Shown here in pieces: positions 56,976 to 64,000 of a DNA stretch of 64,000 bases. The notes beneath the pieces are model-generated. The model had not been told where the DNA came from. It made no database searches and worked only from the letters and a program-made list of their open reading frames with translations. Where the stretch lies: NCBI GenBank assembly GCA_012518875.1, contig JAAYRI010000087.1:27947-91946 (forward strand), read 5' to 3'. Every line of letters starts with the position of its first letter. Position 1 is the stretch's first letter. The translations under genes and the position numbers were made by a program. The stretch is from Peptococcaceae bacterium (GTDB taxonomy: Bacteria > Bacillota > Desulfotomaculia > Desulfotomaculales > Pelotomaculaceae).

Positions 56976-56976
56976 T

Positions 56977-57687
56977 TTACCTGGCTCCTCCAATCTTATT
57001 TACCAGAGCGAATTTTGCTGCCTGCTGTTCCGCATCTTTTTTAGAACGTCCTCTTCCAGTACCAACCAGTTTCCCTTTATACAAAACACCAGCAGTAAAA
57101 ACCTTCTCATGATCAGGTCCTTCCTCCCTCAGAATTTTATATTGGACCTGTTCACTACCACGCTGCTGGACAATTTCCTGTAGTTCCGTCTTGTAATCCC
57201 TATCCAGACGCCCTTCCAACACATCCTCTATTACCGGTTCCAGGAGCCTCAAGGCCAGGTTGCCGGCTACCTTTAACCCCTGATCCAAATATACGGCACC
57301 CAGAAGGGCCTCAAAAACATCTGCCAGGATAGAAGGGCGCTCCCGGCCACCGGTACGTTCTTCACCCTTCCCCATAAGCAGGCAAAGACCTACCCCCAGT
57401 GTTTTGGCCACTCGAGCCAAGGAAGGTTCGCATACCAGGGCCGCACGCATTTTAGTAAGATTACCTTCATCCAGATGGGGATAACTGCGAAACAGATGAT
57501 CGCTCACGGCCAGATCCAGTACAGCATCACCAAGGAACTCCAGCCTTTGATTGTTTTCGAACCCGTTTTGTTTGCTTTCATACGTATACGAACTATGTGT
57601 CAGTGCCTGATGTAATAGATTATAATCATGCCAGTCCACGGCCAACCTCTGAATAAGGTCTCTCAGAAAAGCCTTCCTATTTAACAC
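56977..57687 (-). CDS. rnc: Ribonuclease III
   Basis: NQRLEFLGDAVLDLAVSDHLF; ILADVFEALLGAVYLDQGL; C-terminal dsRBD GTGRGRSKKDAEQQAAKFAL. Confidence 0.97.
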   Translation of the reverse strand: MLNRKAFLRDLIQRLAVDWHDYNLLHQALTHSSYTYESKQNGFENNQRLEFLGDAVLDLAVSDHLFRSYPHLDEGNLTKMRAALVCEPSLARVAKTLGVGLCLLMGKGEERTGGRERPSILADVFEALLGAVYLDQGLKVAGNLALRLLEPVIEDVLEGRLDRDYKTELQEIVQQRGSEQVQYKILREEGPDHEKVFTAGVLYKGKLVGTGRGRSKKDAEQQAAKFALVNKIGGAR

Positions 57688-57732
57688 CTAATCATCACCT
57701 GGTTCACTATTTGAAAAAATGCTGGGAACAAA

Positions 57733-58983
57733 TCATAGTACCTGGGCCAGATATTTTCTAAAAACTAGTGTGGCATTATGCCCGCCAAAACCAAAAGAGT
57801 TGGTCATGGCCACATCTACCGTGGCCTTTCTGGCAATATTAGGTACATAATCCAGATCACAGTCCGGATCCGGCTGCTCGTAATTAATAGTGGGTGGAAT
57901 AATCCCATTTTCTATGGCTAGAACACAAGCCATCGCCTCTAACCCGCCTGATGCCCCCAGCAGGTGACCGGTCATAGATTTGGTAGAACTGATGGCAACC
58001 TCCTGCGCATGACTACCAAAAACTTTTTTTATGGCCAGGGTTTCCGCCTTGTCACCCAGAGGTGTCCCGGTGGCATGAGCATTGATATAATCTATTGCGG
58101 GCGGTTCAAGGCCGGCGTCAACCAGGGCCTCTTGCATGGAGTTGGTCGCCCCATATCCTTCCGGATCAGGAGCTGTAACATGATAGGCATCACAGGTGCT
58201 GCCATAACCAATAACTTCCGCATATATTCTAGATTTTCTCTCCAGGGCATGTTCAAGGGTTTCTAAAATTAGAATAGCTGCCCCCTCACCGATAACAAAA
58301 CCATCCCGCTCCAGATCGAAAGGTCTGCTAGCTTTTTCCGGCTCTGAGTTTCGTGACGACATGGCTTTCATCTGAATAAAACCAGCCATGGCCAGGGGCG
58401 TTATAGCTGCCTCCGCTCCCCCGGTAATCATTATATCCGCACGCCCATGCTGGAGCATCCTAAATGCCTCACCAATAGCATTACTGCTGGAAGCACAAGC
58501 AGAAACACTGGTGGTATTGGGTCCTCTCAGGCGGTATTTGATTGCCACCTGGCCTGCCCCCATGTTGGCAATCATCATGGGCACAAACAACGGGCTCACC
58601 CGCCCGGGACCTCTTTTGGCTAAAACCCGGCCTTGCTCCTCTAATGTTTCAATGCCCCCAACCCCGGAACCGAGAACAACACCAATTCTGTCCCTATTTT
58701 CTTTAGTAAAATCTAAGTCGGCATCTTCCACAGCCATGCCGGTAGCGGCCACCGCAAACTGGGTAAACCGGTCCATGCGCCTGGCTTCTTTTCTATCAAT
58801 ATAAAGGGTGGGCTCGAAATCCCTCACTTCACCCGCTATTTTGGTATTAAAATTAGTTGGATCAAACCTTGTCACCGGCCCAATCCCGGAAACCCCAGCA
58901 GTCAAGGCACTCCAGAAAGCCTCTATACCTGTACCTACCGGGGATATTATACCCAAGCCGGAAACAACAACCCGTTTGAGCAA
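57733..58983 (-). CDS. fabF: Beta-ketoacyl-ACP synthase II
   Basis: VVVSGLGIISPVGTGIEAFWSALTAGVSGIGPVTRFD; TSVSACASSSNAIGEAFRML; NAHATGTPLGDKAET; STKSMTGHLLGASGG. Confidence 0.97.
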   Translation of the reverse strand: MLKRVVVSGLGIISPVGTGIEAFWSALTAGVSGIGPVTRFDPTNFNTKIAGEVRDFEPTLYIDRKEARRMDRFTQFAVAATGMAVEDADLDFTKENRDRIGVVLGSGVGGIETLEEQGRVLAKRGPGRVSPLFVPMMIANMGAGQVAIKYRLRGPNTTSVSACASSSNAIGEAFRMLQHGRADIMITGGAEAAITPLAMAGFIQMKAMSSRNSEPEKASRPFDLERDGFVIGEGAAILILETLEHALERKSRIYAEVIGYGSTCDAYHVTAPDPEGYGATNSMQEALVDAGLEPPAIDYINAHATGTPLGDKAETLAIKKVFGSHAQEVAISSTKSMTGHLLGASGGLEAMACVLAIENGIIPPTINYEQPDPDCDLDYVPNIARKATVDVAMTNSFGFGGHNATLVFRKYLAQVL

Positions 58984-59047
58984 AAAATTACCCCCCTCTT
59001 CAAAAGAGTCCCAGGATTACCTCCGGGACTCATATGTAGCAATGATT

Positions 59048-59278
59048 CTATTTGTGTTCCTGAATATATTTAACTGCTTCACCAACGGTACGAATTTTTT
59101 CCGCATCCTCGTCGGAAATTTCCAGTTCGAATTCTTCCTCCAGGGCCATCACAAGCTCAACAATATCCAGGGAGTCGGCCCCAAGATCATCCACAAAAGA
59201 AGCCTCCATCTGGACATCTTCCTCGTCAACACCTAATTGATCAATTATAATTGCTTTAACCTGCTCTATTATCGCCAT
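59048..59278 (-). CDS. acpP: Acyl carrier protein
   Basis: [50 protein letters not shown] with DSLD phosphopantetheine site. Confidence 0.97.
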   Translation of the reverse strand: MAIIEQVKAIIIDQLGVDEEDVQMEASFVDDLGADSLDIVELVMALEEEFELEISDEDAEKIRTVGEAVKYIQEHK

Positions 59279-59323
59279 ATCTATTTGTTCACCTCCCTTC
59301 ATGTGATTTAGCCCATCACATTT

Positions 59324-60070
59324 TTAAATGCATGTCATCCCACCGTCCACAGCGATAGTCTGGCCGCTAATATAACCTGCCGCACCAGAGGTTAGAAAAG
59401 CTACCAATTCAGCAACCTCACCGGCCTTGCCGAATCTTTTCAAGGGAATCTGGGCCAGCATTTTTTCTTTCAGTTCTTCCGGTAGCCCCGAAGTCATTTC
59501 AGTAGTGATGAAGCCCGGGGCCACAGCATTAACAGTTATATTGCGGGGACCCAGTTCCTTGGCCATCGCCTTTGTTAACCCAATTAAACCGGCCTTTGCA
59601 GCGCAATAATTGGCCTGGCCTGTATTGCCGGCCAACGCTACAACCGAACTGATATTGATGATCCGTCCCCAACGGCCCCTAATCATGGCCCTGGCTGCTG
59701 CCTTTGTACAGTTAAAAGCCCCTTTCAAATTTACACCAATGACCTGATCCCAATCATCATCATTCATTCTTACTATGAAGTTGTCCCTGGTAATACCTGC
59801 ATTATTCACCAGGATATCAACACTACCATATTCATCAAGGGTAGTATTGATCAGGGCCCCGGCCTCTGTCGGGTTAGCAACATTGGCCCTAAAAACCAGG
59901 GCCCGGCCACCGTTGTCCCTAACCTGCCCTACCGTTTCCTCCGCTGCTTCTGCATTAGAAGCATAATTTATGACCACTGTGGCCCCTCTTTTAGCCAACG
60001 TAAGAGCAATAGCCCGCCCGATACCCCGTGAGGCTCCGGTAATAATGGCTATTTTCCCATCCAGGATCAT
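59324..60070 (-). CDS. fabG: 3-oxoacyl-ACP reductase
   Basis: AIITGASRGIGRAIALTLAKRGATVVINY; NNAGITRDNFIVRMNDDDWDQVIGVNLKGAFNCTKA; YCAAKAGLIGLTKAMAKE. Confidence 0.97.
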   Translation of the reverse strand: MILDGKIAIITGASRGIGRAIALTLAKRGATVVINYASNAEAAEETVGQVRDNGGRALVFRANVANPTEAGALINTTLDEYGSVDILVNNAGITRDNFIVRMNDDDWDQVIGVNLKGAFNCTKAAARAMIRGRWGRIINISSVVALAGNTGQANYCAAKAGLIGLTKAMAKELGPRNITVNAVAPGFITTEMTSGLPEELKEKMLAQIPLKRFGKAGEVAELVAFLTSGAAGYISGQTIAVDGGMTCI

Positions 60071-60071
60071 T

Positions 60072-61013
60072 TTAGCTAACCTCCCTGGTTAAAGCAAGGA
60101 TTTTTTCCAAAGATGAACTATCCGCAAAATTTAATACAGTCACCTTACGGTTGATTTTTTTAACCAGCCCGCTAAGCACCTTTCCCGGACCAACTTCAAT
60201 AAACGTATCCACCCCGAGAGAGATCATTTTGAGGACACTTTCCTCCCAACGAACAGGACTGGATACCTGCTTTACTAGAGATTCACTTACCTCCTGGCCT
60301 GTATGCACAAGGTCGGCGCTCACATTGGCCACCACTGGAATCTGCGGGTCCGCAACAACAACCTGCCCCAGATCATGTGCCAATTTCCTTCCAGCAGGCA
60401 CCATCAGACTAGAATGGAAAGGGGCACTGACGGAAAGGGGAACAATGCGCCTGGCACCGGCCTCCTTTAGCAATGGCTCCACAGCTTTTAAGCCGGCTGT
60501 ATCGCCGGCCACCACTACCTGGCCGGGACAGTTAAGGTTAACGGCCTCAATTACACCTGCTGCTGAAGCCTCCCAACAGGCCTTGATCACCTGTTTGCCG
60601 CTTAGACCCAGCACGGCAGCCATACCGCCTTCACCAACCGGTACCGCCTGCTGCATATACTGGCCCCTTTTGTGTACCAGCCGGACTGCATCCCCAAACA
60701 TTAATGAACCTGCAGCCACCAGAGCTGTGTATTCACCTAGGCTATGCCCGGCCACTGCACTGGGAACCAGTTCAGTAACACTCTTTAAAACCTTTAAGCA
60801 GGCCAAGCTTGTCGTTAGTACAGCCGGTTGTGTGTTGGCAGTAAGATTTAACTCTTCCCGGGGACCCTCAAAGCATAGCCTGGACAGGGGAAAACCAAGT
60901 GCTTCATCCGCCTTTTTATAAATTACAGCCGCCTCGGGATATTCCCGACAGAGTTCTTTTCCCATACCGACATACTGGGAACCCTGTCCAGGAAAAACAT
61001 AGGCAATATTCAT
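60072..61013 (-). CDS. fabD: Malonyl-CoA:ACP transacylase
   Basis: AYVFPGQGSQYVGMGKELC; AGHSLGEYTALVAAGSL; SAPFHSSLM; EVGPGKVLSGLVKKI. Confidence 0.97.
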   Translation of the reverse strand: MNIAYVFPGQGSQYVGMGKELCREYPEAAVIYKKADEALGFPLSRLCFEGPREELNLTANTQPAVLTTSLACLKVLKSVTELVPSAVAGHSLGEYTALVAAGSLMFGDAVRLVHKRGQYMQQAVPVGEGGMAAVLGLSGKQVIKACWEASAAGVIEAVNLNCPGQVVVAGDTAGLKAVEPLLKEAGARRIVPLSVSAPFHSSLMVPAGRKLAHDLGQVVVADPQIPVVANVSADLVHTGQEVSESLVKQVSSPVRWEESVLKMISLGVDTFIEVGPGKVLSGLVKKINRKVTVLNFADSSSLEKILALTREVS

Positions 61014-61017
61014 TTAT

Positions 61018-61968
61018 TTACACCACCTGTCCGTTCAAGCCCTTTACCACCCTGCGGGCACCATTGATAATATCCTGAATTATTTCCTCGGCCGGTTGCA
61101 CCTTGTTGACCATTGCGCTGACCTGCCCAGCCATTACTGTACCATTTTCAATATCGCCTTCCACCATTGCCCGCCTGAGGCTACCCACTCCAAGATTTTC
61201 AATATCGGCCACAGGGGCATGATTTTTCTCCATTTCCTCATATTTCCGGGTCAGCTTATTGCGCAGGGCACGTACAGGATGGCCGGTGGAGACACCGGAA
61301 ATCGCCGTATCACGATCCCGGGATCTAATGACAAAGTCTTTGACTCTCCTGGGTATGGTACATTCGGCCGCGCACATAAAGCGCGTACCCATCTGGACTC
61401 CCACAGCCCCCAGGGCCAGTGCAGCAACCAGGCCTCTACCATCATAAACACCACCAGCGGCAATAACCGGCAAATCTACCGCCTCCACCACTTGGGGCGT
61501 TAGAGCCATAGTCGTCAATTCGCCGATATGGCCTCCAGACTCCATACCCTCTGCAATGAAAGCATCCACACCCCAGCGGGTCAACCTTTTCGCCAGGGCC
61601 ACTGAGGAAACCACGGGAATAACCCTTGTTCCCAACTCCTTGAGAGCGGGCACATATTTACCAGGGTTGCCGGCCCCGGTGGTCACCACCGCCACAGGCT
61701 CTTTTAACAAAATCTCCATAATTTCATTTGCATAGGGGGAAAGCAGCATTACATTAACGCCAAATGGCTTTTGAGTCAGCTTTCTGGTCCTATGCAACTG
61801 CTCCCTGAGCCATTCAGGAGGCGCAGCACCGGAACCAATAACGCCCAGACCACCAGCCTCAGAAACAGCTGCCACCAATTCGGCAGTAGCTACCCAGGCC
61901 ATTCCACCTTGAATGATAGGGTATTCAATACCCAGCAGGTCACATAACATGGTGCGGATCATCTTCAC
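61018..61968 (-). CDS. fabK: Enoyl-ACP reductase II (FabK), nitronate monooxygenase-like fold
   Basis: CDLLGIEYPIIQGGMAWVATAELVAAVSEAGGLGVIGSG; AEGMESGGHIGELTTMALTPQVV; AAGGVYDGRGLVAALALGAVGVQMGTRF; position in fab operon. Confidence 0.94.
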   Translation of the reverse strand: MKMIRTMLCDLLGIEYPIIQGGMAWVATAELVAAVSEAGGLGVIGSGAAPPEWLREQLHRTRKLTQKPFGVNVMLLSPYANEIMEILLKEPVAVVTTGAGNPGKYVPALKELGTRVIPVVSSVALAKRLTRWGVDAFIAEGMESGGHIGELTTMALTPQVVEAVDLPVIAAGGVYDGRGLVAALALGAVGVQMGTRFMCAAECTIPRRVKDFVIRSRDRDTAISGVSTGHPVRALRNKLTRKYEEMEKNHAPVADIENLGVGSLRRAMVEGDIENGTVMAGQVSAMVNKVQPAEEIIQDIINGARRVVKGLNGQVV

Positions 61969-62010
61969 CCCCCTTATAACAACTACCTTAAACCCAACAG
62001 GGCTTTCATT

Positions 62011-63027
62011 CTACCATTTTAATACTGCTGCCGCCCAGGTTAGGCCGGCACCAAATCCAACCATTAAAATATGATTTCCTTTTTTTATCCGACCGGACTG
62101 CACCGCCTCAGCCAGGACAATTGGTATGGAAGCTGTTGATGTATTACCGTAGCGGTCCACATTGCTCAAAACCTTTTCTGCAGGCAGCCCCAACCTTTTG
62201 GCAGCCGCCTCAATGATCCTCACATTAGCCTGATGGGGTATGAAATAATCAACATCAGACACCTTCACACCGGCCATATCCAACACTTCCGCTGCTGATC
62301 GGGCTGTTGCCCGGACAGCAAACCTAAAGATGTCTCGGCCACTCATGTGTATGTAATGCAGTTTATTGTCCACTGTTTCGTGGGTAGCAGGCATCCTGGA
62401 ACCGCCGGCGGGCAGGTTAAGGTGTTTCCCCCCAGAGCCGTCAGCATACAGTTTATACGCCAAAATTCCGCTACCAGGCTCGGCTGGTCTAACAACTGCT
62501 GCACCGGCACCATCACCAAAAAGCACACATGTTTTGCGATCCTGCCAGTCAATGATTTTAGATAAATTTTCGGCGCCAATAGCTAGAACATTCTTGTAGG
62601 ATCCGGTAGACACAAACTGGCTGGCCACTACTAAAGCATACATAAAACCGGAACAACCGGCAGCCAGGTCAAATGCCCCTGCTTTTTTGGCCCCAATCCG
62701 TTCCTGCACCAGGCAGGCTGTAGCGGGAAAAACCATGTCTGGTGTGTTGGTAGCAACTATTACCAGGTCGATTTCTTCCCCAGCAATTCCGGCATCAGCA
62801 ATGGCCTTCCCGGCAGCTGCTACGGCAAAATCCGACGATGCCATTGTCGCCGGTGCGATCCGCCTTTCCCTGATACCAGAACGGGAGATGATCCATTCGG
62901 TGCTTGTGTCGACAGTTTTCTCCAGATCCTCGTTAGTAACAATATTATTCGGCAGGTAGGCCCCTACACCAGCAATACCGGCGCTGATCAATTCTTTAGG
63001 CAATGTGGCCACCAGCCCCCCCGGCAT
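62011..63027 (-). CDS. fabH: Beta-ketoacyl-ACP synthase III
   Basis: AGIAGVGAYLPNNIVTNEDLEKTVDTSTEWIISRSGIRERRIA; DLAAGCSGFMYAL; FIPHQANVRIIEAAAKRLGLP; NVDRYGNTSTASIP. A TTG start at 63003 is also plausible. Confidence 0.96.
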   Translation of the reverse strand: MPGGLVATLPKELISAGIAGVGAYLPNNIVTNEDLEKTVDTSTEWIISRSGIRERRIAPATMASSDFAVAAAGKAIADAGIAGEEIDLVIVATNTPDMVFPATACLVQERIGAKKAGAFDLAAGCSGFMYALVVASQFVSTGSYKNVLAIGAENLSKIIDWQDRKTCVLFGDGAGAAVVRPAEPGSGILAYKLYADGSGGKHLNLPAGGSRMPATHETVDNKLHYIHMSGRDIFRFAVRATARSAAEVLDMAGVKVSDVDYFIPHQANVRIIEAAAKRLGLPAEKVLSNVDRYGNTSTASIPIVLAEAVQSGRIKKGNHILMVGFGAGLTWAAAVLKW

Positions 63028-64000
63028 CCATTTTTTCCATGATTTCCCGGATTGATTCTACGAGGTAGTTATCCACCGAATCCTGGGCCAGTTTGATCGC
63101 ATTTTTAATGGCATTGGATGCAGAGCTACCATGACAAATGATGGACACCCCATTTACACCCAAAAATGGGGCCCCGCCATATTCATTATAGTCAAGACGT
63201 TTTTTTAATTCTTTTAGTACCGGTGAAGCCATTGCCATACCGAATTTAGCCAGATAGCTTCTAGTTATTTCCCCTTTTACCATTTTTAATAACAACGTGG
63301 CCATACCTTCTCCTGCTTTGAGAACAACATTGCCTATAAAACCGTCACAAACGATTACATCAGCATGGCCGCTAAAAATGTCCCTTCCTTCTACATTGCC
63401 GATAAAGTTAATGCCGGCGGCCTGCAGTTGGGGAAAAACCGCCAGGGTGGTTTCATTACCCTTGTGGTCTTCTTCACCGTTACTCAAAAGCCCCACCCGC
63501 GGCCTGGGGATACCCATAATTTTTTCAGCATAATGGTACCCCATAATGCCAAAACGGAGCAGGTGGGCCGGTTTACAGTCCACATTGGCCCCTACATCCA
63601 GCATCAGGGCCCGCCCCTTTTCGCTAGGTAGGATACCTGCTATCGCCGGGCGATCCACGCCTTTGATCCGGCCCAGATACAACAGAGCAGCAGTCATTGC
63701 TGCACCAGTGTTCCCGGCGGATACCACAGCACCGGCCCGGCCATCCCTGACCAGTTGCGTGGCCTTAACAATAGATGAATTCTTTTTTCGCCTAACAGCA
63801 ATAGCGGGATGTTCCTCCATCCCAATCACATCCGGGGCGTGGGTTATATCAATCAGACCAGCTGTGTCTGCAGGGCCTAATTCAGCCTGTATTTGCTCTT
63901 CGTCCCCGACCAGAATTAGGGAAATATTGTATTCAGTGGCGGCAAGGAGGGCACCCCGCACTATCTCCCGCGGCGCCATATCTCCTCCCATAGCGTCTAC
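62996..64000 (-). CDS. plsX: Phosphate acyltransferase PlsX, N-terminus cut by window edge
   Basis: VDAMGGDMAPREIVRGALLAATEYNI open to base 64000; VDVGANVDCKP-like and GFIGNVVLKAGEGMATLLLKMVK motifs. Confidence 0.95.
   Translation of the reverse strand, partial: VDAMGGDMAPREIVRGALLAATEYNISLILVGDEEQIQAELGPADTAGLIDITHAPDVIGMEEHPAIAVRRKKNSSIVKATQLVRDGRAGAVVSAGNTGAAMTAALLYLGRIKGVDRPAIAGILPSEKGRALMLDVGANVDCKPAHLLRFGIMGYHYAEKIMGIPRPRVGLLSNGEEDHKGNETTLAVFPQLQAAGINFIGNVEGRDIFSGHADVIVCDGFIGNVVLKAGEGMATLLLKMVKGEITRSYLAKFGMAMASPVLKELKKRLDYNEYGGAPFLGVNGVSIICHGSSASNAIKNAIKLAQDSVDNYLVESIREIMEKMDAGGAGGHIA

Noticed and set aside
60151-60921. 256-aa plus-strand ORF opposite fabD
   Set aside because: Shadow ORF; fabD on the minus strand is unambiguous and no recognisable family on the plus strand.

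Overview
A chromosomal window that looks like an anaerobic, spore-forming Firmicute of the Peptococcaceae/Desulfotomaculum type. That placement is inferred from gene content: PrkA/YhbH, GerMN, IorAB, a selenocysteine formate dehydrogenase, and Firmicute-style rplS and fab operons. I saw no rRNA, tRNA, CRISPR array, prophage or transposase. Main blocks: sporulation genes (yhbH, prkA, GerMN lipoprotein); murT-gatD; an iorA-iorB-paaK operon; addAB; a region of small unknown genes at about 22.6-32.5 kb; a formate dehydrogenase/Tat/molybdenum-cofactor island at 32.7-43.2 kb; the rbgA-lepB-rplS-trmD-rimM-khpA-rpsP-ffh-ylxM block; an MTA/SAH salvage cluster (mtnP, mtnA, ahcY-like, mtaD-like); and plsX-fabHKDG-acpP-fabF-rnc-ftsY. 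Strongest hunt results: (1) a leader before iorA with regularly spaced (G/U/A)AG triplets, an intrinsic terminator, and a competing 8-bp antiterminator whose 5' arm lies inside the triplets, which is the architecture of a TRAP-controlled trp attenuator; (2) two leaders that align with each other, before moeA and before the formate dehydrogenase operon, consistent with the Moco RNA motif, the moeA copy being followed by a terminator; (3) an in-frame UGA in the formate dehydrogenase with a SECIS-like hairpin carrying a GGUCU loop; (4) an unrecognised protein made of five degenerate repeats '[DE]P-x-[QR]-x-I-R-[DE]', downstream of a mini-HTH gene; (5) several large intergenic inverted repeats. 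All assignments are from reading the sequence; no searches or folding were run.
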